A DNA stretch of 64,000 nt from Paenibacillus_AQ nitricinens (lineage in GTDB: Bacteria > Bacillota > Bacilli > Paenibacillales > Paenibacillaceae), in assembly GCF_052056485.1 (NCBI RefSeq), contig NZ_CP183948.1, forward strand, positions 1,364,001 through 1,428,000, given 5' to 3'. The notes beneath the pieces are model-generated. The model did no database searches. It was not told the origin of the DNA and saw only the letters and a program-made list of their open reading frames with translations. This document shows positions 26,679 to 34,642 of the stretch, piece by piece (position 1 is the first letter of the stretch; every line of letters starts with the position of its first letter). The translations under genes were made by a program, and so were the position numbers.

Positions 26679-26713
26679 GAGGTCGACCAACGAAATGGTC
26701 GACTTCTTTTTTT
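26679..26713 (+). terminator. Terminator of the tetR-map operon
   Basis: AGGTCGACCA pairs with TGGTCGACTT around a 6-base loop and is followed by seven T residues. Confidence 0.9.
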
Positions 26714-26780
26714 CGTATTCGGCATAGCAGCTTTCTTTATTCGTACAGGCGATCATGTAAACGATATCCCGTTTCCATCT

Positions 26781-26912
26781 TCAAGCTGAAGCGGGTTCTG
26801 GGACAGCGTGTCCATAGATCTGATGAGACTGCCAGTCTAGAACTTTATTATCTTTTGACATCTCGTAGATTTTAATGTCGATTTGAGGCAAGCGGTTATT
26901 CAGGTGATTCCT
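26781..26912 (-). pseudogene. Possible C-terminal fragment of a lost minus-strand gene
   Basis: The minus-strand frame between a stop at 26913 and the TGA at 26781 encodes about 43 residues with protein-like composition ('IDIKIYEMSKDNKVLDW' segment). It has no start codon with a ribosome binding site. It may be the tail of a decayed gene, and I do not recognise the family. The rest of 26714-27006 holds nothing else. Confidence 0.3.
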
Positions 26913-27006
26913 TTAGTGAGCATTGACGTATTCCCGGCAAAGACGCAATAATGGTGGCAATGAGATACATATCGAACAAGTGAAAATGGATAGAGGGAGT
27001 GTACAT

Positions 27007-28095
27007 ATGCTTGAAAAATACGGCCACGGCGGTGATTTGCTAACGGCTGCAGAACTTTATGAGGAGGCTGGAGGCACATTTCTTGATTTCAGTGCAAACA
27101 TCAATCCTCTCGGCCCTCCGCCAGCCGTCTTAGAGCTACTCAGAACAGCGTTGTCTACGGTGGTTGCCTACCCTGACCCTGGACATCGACGCTTCAAAAG
27201 TCTGCTAGCAGAGGACCTTGGTATACATAGTAGTTGGTTGACAGTAGGCAACGGAGCCGCAGAATCTATGGCATTGTTGCTGCTTGCGATTGCTCCGCAA
27301 AAGGTAGGTATCGTAGAACCTTGTTTCTCTGAGTACCGGCAGCTATCTGTGCAATTCGGCGCAGAAGTATTATCTGTTCAAGGGACAAGGGAACAGCACT
27401 TCCGAGCTGGAGTGAACGAGATTGCCGGGCTGCTGGAGAAGGTTGAGCTGCTGTTCCTTGGACAGCCGAACAACCCTAATGGCGTTCAGTATACTGTGGA
27501 TGAGCTGCGCTGGTTAGCGCAGAAGGCTGAAAGCTACGGGACGTATTTGGCTGTAGATGAAGCCTTTATTGATTTTATTCCAGAAGCAGAACGAAATACG
27601 CTTTTGCCGGATCTGGATCAGTTTCCGCATACGATTTTGGTGCGGTCGATGACGAAATTTTATGCAATTCCCGGATTGCGTCTCGGGTTTGCCATTTCGC
27701 ATCCGGAGCTGGCAAAGGCGATGACCGGAAAGCAGGTTACCTGGAGCGTGAATGGTTTGGCGCTGCTGGCGGGCGAAGCCTGCCTGGAGTGTGGACACGA
27801 ATATGGACGTCGCACACGCGAACTGATCGCCACGGAACGGGACCTGCTGCGGCAAGGCCTTATGCAGCTAGGCTGCGATGTGCCGCCAGGCGAAGCCAAC
27901 TTTCTGCTCTGTGGCCTGCCTTCGCCGTGGAGTGCGGCAGAGATGCAGACCCGTCTTGGGCGTGTCGGTATACTGGTGCGCAGCTGTGCTATGTACCCCG
28001 GTCTAGGAGACGAGCATATCCGAGTAGCCGTTAAGGGACATGAGGATAATGTCCGGCTGCTCAAACAGATGAAGGAAATGCTGGCGGATAAGTGA
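27007..28095 (+). CDS. cobD: L-threonine-O-3-phosphate decarboxylase
   Basis: The 362-residue PLP enzyme makes (R)-1-amino-2-propanol phosphate, the linker of the cobalamin nucleotide loop. It has the aminotransferase class I/II fold with 'YGHGGDLLTAAE' at the start, 'DFSANINPLGPP' near residue 25 (the CobD mark), 'GQPNNPNG' near 155, 'DEAFIDF' near 185 and the PLP lysine in 'RSMTKFYAIPGLRLG' near 218. The ATG at 27007 follows GAGGGAG; in-frame upstream codons from 26923 lack a binding site. It opens the cobalamin block (cbiZ, cbiB, cobC next). Confidence 0.9.
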   Translation: MLEKYGHGGDLLTAAELYEEAGGTFLDFSANINPLGPPPAVLELLRTALSTVVAYPDPGHRRFKSLLAEDLGIHSSWLTVGNGAAESMALLLLAIAPQKVGIVEPCFSEYRQLSVQFGAEVLSVQGTREQHFRAGVNEIAGLLEKVELLFLGQPNNPNGVQYTVDELRWLAQKAESYGTYLAVDEAFIDFIPEAERNTLLPDLDQFPHTILVRSMTKFYAIPGLRLGFAISHPELAKAMTGKQVTWSVNGLALLAGEACLECGHEYGRRTRELIATERDLLRQGLMQLGCDVPPGEANFLLCGLPSPWSAAEMQTRLGRVGILVRSCAMYPGLGDEHIRVAVKGHEDNVRLLKQMKEMLADK

Positions 28096-28189
28096 CCTAT
28101 GTAGCTTAGAGGGCTGCGTTAAGTGACTGTTGTAGCGTAAGTGACTCGGGTGGCATAGAGAAGGCTGAAATTCTATTGCCTAAGTGACT
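28089..28189. repeat. Four scattered TAAGTGAC repeats
   Basis: TAAGTGACY occurs at 28089 (overlapping the cobD stop), 28120, 28138 and 28181, all on the plus strand within 100 bases. The spacing is irregular. No function is apparent. Confidence 0.5.
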
Positions 28190-28298
28190 CAAGCGCGCAG
28201 AAGTTGGGATTTGATACCAGATGTCAGGGTTCAGCTCGCATCATTAGGTTGTGACAAAGTTTGGTGAGGTAGCTTCTGATGGACATCCTCCAAAGTGC

Positions 28299-28487
28299 AT
28301 TCGTTGTATATCGTACAACAGAATTCGTTTTGCTGGCGCAGGAATTCGATTCTATAGCACTTTGTACAATAGAAATTTGGAGAATGATGTGAATTAGATT
28401 TTTTCGTGACATTCTATTGCAAGAAATACAGCAGAATGGCTTTTGCTAGTGTTTCTAGCTGAATCTGTTGTATAAAGTGCAATAGAT
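28299..28487. repeat. Four degenerate 27-bp palindromes upstream of cbiZ
   Basis: Imperfect palindromes of the form ATTCTATTGTA-N-ACAATAGAAT lie at 28299-28325, 28349-28376, 28411-28437 and 28462-28487, at 50-62 base steps. Each contains GTTGTA/ATTGCA and its inverted partner. They occupy the middle of the 583-bp gap between cobD and cbiZ, in which I see neither a gene nor a cobalamin riboswitch. Confidence 0.5.
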
Positions 28488-28678
28488 GGGTGAGGGACGG
28501 ATTTTTAGGTGGATATTAGAGGTATGTGTTGTAGTGGATTTTAGAGCAGATAGTCATTTGCTGAGATAGAGGATTAGGCGGCTTTTGGGTGAGGTTTCTG
28601 GGAAAGAGAAGAAGCGACAGCCAAGCTTGTTGGATGAATGGATGAAAGTAATGAGCTGTGAAAGGAGCAGATCGAGAT

Positions 28679-29416
28679 ATGGTGCAAATAAAGATTCCAT
28701 TTGACCTCGCAGGAGGTGTTAAAGAGTACCATTCGGCCATATGGCCGGGGCTTGTTTTGCAGTGGAAGGTAAACCATCTGCTGCTTGAGCTGCCTGCTGA
28801 AGCAGATGGATTATCGAGTGCGTTCTATGGTGGAGGAATGAATCGGTTAGAGCGGGCCGTTAATTTATATGTTGACCGTAATTATGAATGTAGTGATCCT
28901 GTTCAAGATATGGAGAATAAGCTCCGCGAGTGGGATTATTCATTATCTGGCAGTGCCGGTCTGATGACGGCTGTACCGTTAGAGCATGCAGCGGTAGCTG
29001 AGGAAGACACAGGCTCAGCGGGTATTTTTGTCTGCGTTACTGCTGCCGCAGGAAATGCTGCGCGCGCGGGTGTGGAACGCAATGTGCTGGCTGTTTATCG
29101 ACCAGGTACGATTAACATCATGTTAGGTATTGATGGCCGCCTGACACCGGCGGCCATGGTCAATGCTGTGCAGACAGCTGTCGAAGCGAAAGCTGCTGCT
29201 CTGGCCGATCTCGGGATTACTGATCCCGAGAATGGGCTGATCGCAACCGGAACAACAACGGATGCCATCGTGCTCGCTGTGAGCCAAAGCGGGCGATACA
29301 GCGCAGAGCATGTCTATGCCGGAACCGCTACCGACCTTGGGGGCGCAATCGGACGCCTTGTATATAGCGCAGTGAAGGGCAGCTTGCTGTCGGTGCAGGC
29401 AAGGAAGGACAGCTAA
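28679..29416 (+). CDS. cbiZ: Adenosylcobinamide amidohydrolase
   Basis: The 245-residue enzyme cuts the aminopropanol chain from adenosylcobinamide to give adenosylcobyric acid, which lets imported cobinamides enter the pathway. CbiZ marks are 'VTAAAGNAARAG' near residue 125, 'NIMLGIDGRLTPAAMVNAV' near 150, 'ATGTTTDAIVLA' near 195 and 'YAGTATDLGGAIGRLVY' near 220. The ATG at 28679 follows AAAGGAG; the upstream GTG at 28658 overlaps that site. cbiB follows after 49 bases. Confidence 0.9.
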   Translation: MVQIKIPFDLAGGVKEYHSAIWPGLVLQWKVNHLLLELPAEADGLSSAFYGGGMNRLERAVNLYVDRNYECSDPVQDMENKLREWDYSLSGSAGLMTAVPLEHAAVAEEDTGSAGIFVCVTAAAGNAARAGVERNVLAVYRPGTINIMLGIDGRLTPAAMVNAVQTAVEAKAAALADLGITDPENGLIATGTTTDAIVLAVSQSGRYSAEHVYAGTATDLGGAIGRLVYSAVKGSLLSVQARKDS

Positions 29417-29465
29417 TGAGAAGAGATAGCTGGAGGTGTAGAAGAGTGTTCAAAGGTGACCGTCT

Positions 29466-30425
29466 ATGACAATCGCGTTGGTACTGCTTGCGGCTTATGT
29501 GATTGACCGGATTGTATGTGATCCGCGCAGCCTGCCCCATCCCGTAATTGGTATGGGCAAAGCAATCACGGCTCTGGAGCGGGTGATCCGCCTTATATGG
29601 TCAAGCCCGCAAGGCCTGCGCAGAGCCGGGGTGTTATTGCCGCTATGTGTAGCCGGCGGTGCTTGGGGACTTACAGCCATTCTGCTATGGCTGCTGTCAT
29701 ATATTTCACCTTGGCTCGTCTGGATAGCCGAGGCTTGGTTGATTTCGACGACGATTGCCTCCAAGGGACTGAAGGATGCAGGCATGGCGGTGTACGTGGA
29801 ACTCCGTAAAGGAGATATTCCTGCTGCTCGCAAGGCACTGGGAATGATCGTGGGGCGTGATACGACTTCGTTAGATTCCCCGGAAATTGTGCGCGGCACG
29901 GTAGAGACCGTAGCAGAGAACATCGTCGATGCGATTATTTCCCCATTGTTCTACGCGCTCATCGGCGGTGCGCCGCTAGCTATGGCCTATCGGGCGGTAA
30001 ATACGCTTGATTCCATGGTTGGCTATAAGAACGATAAATACCGTGATCTCGGCTGGGCATCCGCTCGGCTCGATGATGTCGCCAACTTCATTCCGGCACG
30101 GATTACGGCATTGCTCTTGGCACTGTGTGCATGGCTGCTTCGTCTGGATTGGCGCAATTGTCTGCAAATGGTCAAGCGGGATGCGCACCTTCATCCAAGC
30201 CCTAACAGCGGTTATCCGGAATCCGCTGTTGCGGGCGCACTTGGTATCCGTCTCGGAGGAGAGAATGTATATCACGGTGTCGCTTCATTCCGAGCTTATA
30301 TGGGTGATCCGGTACGACCGATGGAGCCGGACGATATTATTCAGACCTCGCGGATGATGATGCTCTGCTCTTCAATATTCGTTACTATCTGCGCAGCCCT
30401 AGCTTGGATATGGATTGGAGGCTGA
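29466..30425 (+). CDS. cbiB: Adenosylcobinamide-phosphate synthase
   Basis: The 319-residue integral membrane enzyme joins aminopropanol phosphate (from CobD) to adenosylcobyric acid. Family marks are 'DRIVCDPRSLPHPVIGMGK' near residue 12, 'GRDTTSLDSPEIVRGTVET' near 128, 'NTLDSMVGYKNDKYRDLGWASARLDD' in shortened form near 180, and 'GYPESAVAGALGIRLGG' near 245. Several membrane segments are visible. Its stop overlaps the start of the phosphatase gene. Confidence 0.93.
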   Translation: MTIALVLLAAYVIDRIVCDPRSLPHPVIGMGKAITALERVIRLIWSSPQGLRRAGVLLPLCVAGGAWGLTAILLWLLSYISPWLVWIAEAWLISTTIASKGLKDAGMAVYVELRKGDIPAARKALGMIVGRDTTSLDSPEIVRGTVETVAENIVDAIISPLFYALIGGAPLAMAYRAVNTLDSMVGYKNDKYRDLGWASARLDDVANFIPARITALLLALCAWLLRLDWRNCLQMVKRDAHLHPSPNSGYPESAVAGALGIRLGGENVYHGVASFRAYMGDPVRPMEPDDIIQTSRMMMLCSSIFVTICAALAWIWIGG

Positions 30426-31114
30426 TGCTAGACATGGCGTTTCCTTGTATAGAGCTAGAATTAGTACTTATTCGCCACGGGCATACTCAGTGGAATGCTG
30501 AGCATCGTTACTTAGGACATACGGATCTCCCATTGCTTACTGATGCAGTAGAGCAGCTATCTCAGCTTAAGCAGCAGCTTGATGGGCTGACTGAACGGGG
30601 GTCTGAGGTATCAAATGGTTTCTGGCGAGTGTTTTGCAGCGATTTGCTTAGATGTCGAGAGACCTTAGCTTACATTTCCCCTTCGCTAGAGAAGGTAACT
30701 GTCTACGATCAGCGTCTGCGTGAAATGAATTTTGGGTCCTTTGAAGGCTGTACTTATGAGGAGTTGAAGGATAACTCACTCTATAGAAGCTGGATTGATA
30801 ATCCTTCAACGGTTACACCACCAGATGGAGAGACATGGGCGCAGTTTGACGAACGGTTGCGTAGCTTCCTGTCAGATCTGGGACGAGCGGCTAAGGATAC
30901 ATTTGTGCAGGCTGCAATTACGGAGAGCAAGGATGAGATAATAACAAACAGGGTATTGGTAGTGACGCATGGTGGTGTAATCCGGAATATCCTTGCACAG
31001 GTAGTTCCAGAGGTCACATTCTACAGCGCAGTTGCACCTACTCCGGGAACAGCAATGGTACTCAAATTATTTTGGCAGAACGGGCAATGGTCGGCAGATA
31101 TTTCGGGAAATTGA
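30425..31114 (+). CDS. cobC: Histidine phosphatase, probable alpha-ribazole phosphatase
   Basis: The 229-residue protein has the phosphoglycerate-mutase fold: 'LIRHGHTQWNAEHRYLGHTD' near residue 14 with the phosphorylated His, 'REMNFGSFEG' near 100 with the acid Glu, and 'VVTHGGVIRN' near 180 with the second His. Its place after cbiB indicates removal of phosphate from alpha-ribazole phosphate or cobalamin phosphate. The ATG at 30425 overlaps the cbiB stop (TGATG); an ATG at 30434 has a better distance to GGAGG and is possible. Confidence 0.82.
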   Translation: MLDMAFPCIELELVLIRHGHTQWNAEHRYLGHTDLPLLTDAVEQLSQLKQQLDGLTERGSEVSNGFWRVFCSDLLRCRETLAYISPSLEKVTVYDQRLREMNFGSFEGCTYEELKDNSLYRSWIDNPSTVTPPDGETWAQFDERLRSFLSDLGRAAKDTFVQAAITESKDEIITNRVLVVTHGGVIRNILAQVVPEVTFYSAVAPTPGTAMVLKLFWQNGQWSADISGN

Positions 31115-31131
31115 TGAGTAAATCAAATGAA

Positions 31132-31177
31132 AAAAGGGTTCTATATATTAGGCATGCCTAATATATAGAACCCTTTT
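31132..31177. terminator. Perfect palindromic bidirectional terminator (cobC/catA)
   Basis: AAAAGGGTTCTATATATTAG and its perfect complement flank GCATGC, giving a stem of more than 20 bp with A and T tracts at the ends. It lies between the convergent cobC and catA genes and serves both. Confidence 0.92.
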
Positions 31178-31183
31178 GTTTAT

Positions 31184-31876
31184 CTATTGTTCTCCGTCAG
31201 CGGAGTATTGTGGCTTATTACTTGGGGGCAACCATTCCTTACACGTGTCTGCTCGTGATTGCAGTTCATTATACAGCAAACTGGCGTGGTAGCCGTCGCA
31301 AACGGCATGATGGAATTGTCCTGATATTGGCAATAGTATTTTTTCGTCATGTTGAGTATATTTCCCCATAGTAAATATGGGTAGTAAATAGTTTCCCTCG
31401 TTATACACGTTCAGGTTAAAGGATGTGAAGCTGACCCACGGAATGCTAGAAATAGGGAAGGTGTTAGGTGGTTCGTTTGCTTTAGCGAATAATTGTTTAA
31501 CATTTCCGTACATTTTCATATCATCCAGATAACGGCTGTAGAAAACATTAAATTCTTCACCGTATAAAGTCCAAATGCTTGAAAAAGTTTTATCATCATC
31601 ATGGAAAATTGTAAAACTAGGCGACAAGCTATCCCAATAACCTAATCTGCCTTCGGAATCAAAACATGTGCGATATTCACTGTGGCGGTTTACAACCGTA
31701 GTTATCATGTGGATTATTGCTGGGTACAGTTTAATTTCCATATTTTTAAGCTCTGACAGTAGAAGGGTAATGTCAATATTTACGGTCATGCTATAGGTGC
31801 ATTTGACATTGTTTAAATAGTGTTCGAAATAGGGTTTTCTATTCCAGTTATCAATGACAATCGGGTTAAAAATCAT
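31184..31876 (-). CDS. catA: Chloramphenicol O-acetyltransferase, type A
   Basis: The 230-residue enzyme moves acetyl from acetyl-CoA to the 3-hydroxyl of chloramphenicol. It has the catA layout: 'NWNRKPYFEHYLN' near residue 9, 'FTIFHDDDKTFSSIW' near 88, 'WVSFTSFNLNV' near 147, and the catalytic His motif 'QFHHAVCDGYHAS' near 192. Length is slightly above the usual 215-220 residues because of the C-terminal tail. Its leader has every part of the classic inducible translational attenuator. It is more AT-rich than the flanking cobalamin genes, consistent with acquisition. Confidence 0.92.
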   Translation of the reverse strand: MIFNPIVIDNWNRKPYFEHYLNNVKCTYSMTVNIDITLLLSELKNMEIKLYPAIIHMITTVVNRHSEYRTCFDSEGRLGYWDSLSPSFTIFHDDDKTFSSIWTLYGEEFNVFYSRYLDDMKMYGNVKQLFAKANEPPNTFPISSIPWVSFTSFNLNVYNEGNYLLPIFTMGKYTQHDEKILLPISGQFHHAVCDGYHASLLYNELQSRADTCKEWLPPSNKPQYSADGEQ

Positions 31877-31884
31877 TTATAATG

Positions 31885-31922
31885 ACCTCCTAAAAATTAT
31901 TTCATTTTTAATTTTAGGAGGT
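31885..31922 (-). promoter_or_regulatory. Translational attenuator stem of catA
   Basis: In the mRNA, ACCTCCTAAAATTA pairs with TAATTTTTAGGAGGT. The right arm is the catA ribosome binding site, so the site is hidden in the stem until a ribosome stalls in the leader ORF, whose last codons and stop lie in the left arm. This is the known mechanism of cat-86 and catA induction in Gram-positive bacteria. Confidence 0.88.
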
Positions 31923-31943
31923 TTGCTGGACTGATTTCACCAT
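31914..31943 (-). CDS. catA leader peptide
   Basis: A 9-codon ORF (MVKSVQQTS, then TAA) starts at an ATG behind GATGAGGAT. It closely parallels the known leaders MVKTDKISSS of cat-86 and MKKSEDYSS of plasmid cat genes. A ribosome stalled inside it by chloramphenicol would melt the downstream stem and expose the catA ribosome binding site. Its last codons ACC-TCC-TAA form the left arm of that stem. Confidence 0.85.
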   Translation of the reverse strand: MVKSVQQTS

Positions 31944-31973
31944 ATCCTCATCCCAATCTTTCGAGAAATTATT

Positions 31974-32025
31974 TTGTAACGATGAGTTACCCTTACATTA
32001 TATACATCTTAAACGATATTTTCGA
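31974..32025. promoter_or_regulatory. Overlapping divergent promoters for catA and a 31-aa ORF
   Basis: Minus strand: TCGAAA (plus 32020-32025) and TATAAT (31997-32002) are 17 bases apart and would drive the catA leader. Plus strand: TTGTAA (31974-31979) and ATTATA/TTATAT (from 31997) are 17-18 bases apart and would drive the small ORF. The two -10 elements share the same bases, so the promoters should compete. Confidence 0.55.
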
Positions 32026-32055
32026 TGTTTAAATGTAAAAGGGAGAGGCTTTATT

Positions 32056-32151
32056 GTGCTGAGTGAAAAGCATGTTATCGTCGATTTCAGCTCTTGGCTG
32101 CGTCAAAGACGGATCGATTATAAGCAATTAATTGAAGAACATCGCGCATAG
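32056..32151 (+). CDS. Small hypothetical protein, 31 aa
   Basis: A GTG behind GGGAGAGG opens 31 codons with a charged, helical product (segment 'SSWLRQRRIDYKQLIEEHR'). It has its own promoter and its own terminator, which argues for expression. I do not recognise it. It could instead be the start of a gene lost by deletion. Confidence 0.45.
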   Translation: MLSEKHVIVDFSSWLRQRRIDYKQLIEEHRA

Positions 32152-32194
32152 AACCACAGCCGGAGAAAAATCCCTTGGCTGTGGTTCTTTTTTT
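32151..32194 (+). terminator. Terminator of the 31-aa ORF
   Basis: GAACCACAGCC pairs with GGCTGTGGTTC around a 15-base loop and is followed by seven T residues. The stem begins in the stop codon. Confidence 0.9.
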
Positions 32195-32238
32195 AAGCGC
32201 CTGATTATGCCATGATAGCTATGGAGGCGACCAAAGAG

Positions 32239-33690
32239 ATGTTTAAGGATTTTAAGCTCATAGCCGGACGGCCGGTGTATATACAAATTAAAGACTATAT
32301 GAAGCACTTAATCATAAAAGGCGGTCTGCAAGGGAATCAAAAGCTGCCCTCTACAAGAGAGCTCAGTACACTGCTCAAGGTTAGCCGTAACTCAGTAATT
32401 TCTGCTTATGCAGAGCTTGAGGATGATGGATTTGCGTATGCCGTGCAGGGTCAGGGAAGTTATGTGGCACCTACACCTCCTGGCAGTGAAACAATCTCTT
32501 CCTGGACGATGGACTGGAAGTCGCGTATCAATGATCATGCGCGGCTGGCGGAGGATCTGGATATCATGAAGCGCGGCATACGAGCGGAAAAGGGGACGAT
32601 CTCCTTTACGAGCATCGCGCCTGATGAGAGTCTTTTTGATCTAGATAATGTGAAACGCTCCTTTATGGATCGTATGTCGGTGGAAGGCAACGTCTTACTA
32701 AATTATGGATATGCCAAAGGGTATAAGCCTTTAATAGACTATTTGAAGCAGTACATGGAGCACAAAGGCGTTGAAATGAAGGGCAAGGACATATTGATTA
32801 CCAACGGCTTTACAGAGGGATTCGATATTGTATTGTCTGCACTTAGCAAAAAGAATGGTTCGGTCATCTGTGAGAATCCGACGCATCATACGGCGATCAA
32901 AAATCTCAAGCTGAACGGCTTTGAGATCACCGGGATTCCTATGGAGCGTGATGGGATTGATCTGGTTGAGCTGGAGAAGGCATTGCTGGAGCAAGCTTTT
33001 GACTGTGCTTACTTTGTCCCTTCTTATCATAATCCGACCGGTATTGTAATGTCTCCTGAGAAAAGACAGCGGCTAATGAAGCTGATGAATCGGTACCAAA
33101 TCCCCGTGATCGAGGATGGTTTTAACGAGGAATTACGCTATTCGGGCTCACATGTGGCTCCACTTATCGCAGCAGCAGGTAGCGGCAACAGCGTAATCTA
33201 TCTAGGTAGCTTCTCAAAAGTACTTTTTCCGGGACTACGCGTAGGTTGGGTGCTGGCAGATCAGGAGCTGATCTATTCCCTTGAAAGCGTCAAGCGCGCA
33301 CGTACCATTCATACCTCTACACTGGATCAATCCATTTTGTATCAATACTTATTGGGTGGACATTTAGAGAAGTATTTGAAAAAAGCCAGAGCGGAATATA
33401 AACGGAAATATGAATTAACCCTGCAATGCTGTAAGGAGTTTATTCCTTATACGGCGTTATCAGGGGATGGCGGACTGCATCTTTTTGTAACTTTCGCGGA
33501 GGGGTTTAATACAAGGGCGCTGCTGGCGGCCTGTCATGAGCAAGGGGTTATTTTTACAGCAGGAGATATATTCTTCACAGACGGTAAAGGTCAAAATACG
33601 ATACGGATCGGTTTCTCTAGAGTGACAGATGCGGATATCCGCAAGGGGATCGAGATTATTGGCACAACAGCACGACAACTAATGGGATAA
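32239..33690 (+). CDS. MocR-type (GntR-aminotransferase) regulator, probable DdlR
   Basis: The 483-residue protein fuses a GntR winged helix (residues ~12-75, 'LPSTRELSTLLKVSRNSV') to a full aminotransferase-fold domain. The PLP lysine sits in 'LGSFSKVLFPGLRVG' near 330, and 'NPTGIV' is near 260. Such proteins sense PLP-linked amino acids. The MocR regulator DdlR of Brevibacillus brevis controls the adjacent D-Ala-D-Ala ligase gene, and here ddl starts 13 bases downstream, so the same role is likely. The ATG at 32239 follows GGAGG; earlier ATGs at 32212 and 32221 lack a site. Confidence 0.82.
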   Translation: MFKDFKLIAGRPVYIQIKDYMKHLIIKGGLQGNQKLPSTRELSTLLKVSRNSVISAYAELEDDGFAYAVQGQGSYVAPTPPGSETISSWTMDWKSRINDHARLAEDLDIMKRGIRAEKGTISFTSIAPDESLFDLDNVKRSFMDRMSVEGNVLLNYGYAKGYKPLIDYLKQYMEHKGVEMKGKDILITNGFTEGFDIVLSALSKKNGSVICENPTHHTAIKNLKLNGFEITGIPMERDGIDLVELEKALLEQAFDCAYFVPSYHNPTGIVMSPEKRQRLMKLMNRYQIPVIEDGFNEELRYSGSHVAPLIAAAGSGNSVIYLGSFSKVLFPGLRVGWVLADQELIYSLESVKRARTIHTSTLDQSILYQYLLGGHLEKYLKKARAEYKRKYELTLQCCKEFIPYTALSGDGGLHLFVTFAEGFNTRALLAACHEQGVIFTAGDIFFTDGKGQNTIRIGFSRVTDADIRKGIEIIGTTARQLMG

Positions 33691-33703
33691 AGAGGTGCTT
33701 GAG

Positions 33704-34642
33704 ATGAAGATGAAGGTAGGCGTGATTATGGGCGGGGTGTCCTCAGAATATGAGGTATCCATGAATAGCGGTAGAGAGATTTTGAAGAATCTAGATCCCA
33801 ATAAATATGAAGTTACTCCAATAGAGATCACCAAGCGTGAAGAGCTTATTGAGCAGGCGAAAGGAATCGATATCGCGCTGCTTGCGCTCCACGGAGCTTA
33901 CGGAGAGGACGGTACGGTTCAGGGGACGCTGGAGACGATGGGGATTCCTTATACGGGTAGTGGCGTTATGTCTAGCAGCATTTGTATGGATAAAGATCTT
34001 TCCAAAAAGCTTATGCGCTGCTCAGGCGTCCATACAGCGGATTGGCTGTGCTGGGATAGTATGAAGGATTATTCTGAAGAAGCCGTAGAGCGGATTGGAT
34101 ATCCTGTTATGGTGAAGCCATGTTCAGGTGGTTCGAGTATCGGTATGGAAAAGGTGAGCTGTAGCGAGGAGCTGTTGAGCGCAGTACAGAAGGCTTTTGC
34201 CTGTGATCAGTCAATTCTGATCGAGAGCTATATTCAAGGTCAGGAAATCACTTGCTCTATTCTAAATGGGGAGATGCTGCCCGTTTTGGGAATCACCTCG
34301 TCACATGCGGAGTGGTTCGATTACAGCGCGAAATACGATGATGGCGGGGCAGACGAACGGGTCATTGACCTACCAGCTGAGGTGTATGAGCGAGTACGTA
34401 ATGCAGCCTTAACTTGCTACAAAGCACTAAAATGCAGTGTGTATGCAAGGGTGGATATGCTAATCAAGGATGGTATTCCGTATGTGCTGGAGGTGAATAC
34501 ATTACCGGGCATGACGAAGGCGAGTCTTTTACCAAAAAGCGCGCAAGCGGCAGGCTACACCTTTAGCGGACTGCTGGACGAGATTATTTCCCTTTCCCTA
34601 ACAGAAAAGAGTCCGAAAGAAGAGGTGCTCAGTCATGCATAA
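33704..34642 (+). CDS. ddl: D-alanine--D-alanine ligase
   Basis: This 312-residue ATP-grasp enzyme makes the D-Ala-D-Ala dipeptide of peptidoglycan. It shows 'VIMGGVSSEYEVSMNSG' at the start, 'HGAYGEDGTVQGTLE' near residue 64, 'YPVMVKPCSGGSSIG' near 135, the 'DYSAKYDDGG' omega loop near 207, and 'LEVNTLPGMT' near 265. The Tyr-Lys-Tyr-type loop fits D-Ala at subsite 2 rather than D-lactate. The ATG at 33704 follows AGAGGTG. The stop lies inside the next gene (8-base overlap). It may be a second ddl copy beside a housekeeping one. Confidence 0.9.
   Translation: MKMKVGVIMGGVSSEYEVSMNSGREILKNLDPNKYEVTPIEITKREELIEQAKGIDIALLALHGAYGEDGTVQGTLETMGIPYTGSGVMSSSICMDKDLSKKLMRCSGVHTADWLCWDSMKDYSEEAVERIGYPVMVKPCSGGSSIGMEKVSCSEELLSAVQKAFACDQSILIESYIQGQEITCSILNGEMLPVLGITSSHAEWFDYSAKYDDGGADERVIDLPAEVYERVRNAALTCYKALKCSVYARVDMLIKDGIPYVLEVNTLPGMTKASLLPKSAQAAGYTFSGLLDEIISLSLTEKSPKEEVLSHA

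Noticed and set aside
27660..28064. 134-codon minus-strand frame inside cobD
   Set aside because: It is a Ser/Arg/Pro-rich shadow of a GC-rich stretch in a well-supported gene.
28096..28678. Cobalamin riboswitch in the gap before cbiZ
   Set aside because: I looked for the GCCACTG-type B12 box and the conserved core and did not find them here or before cobD or cobT.
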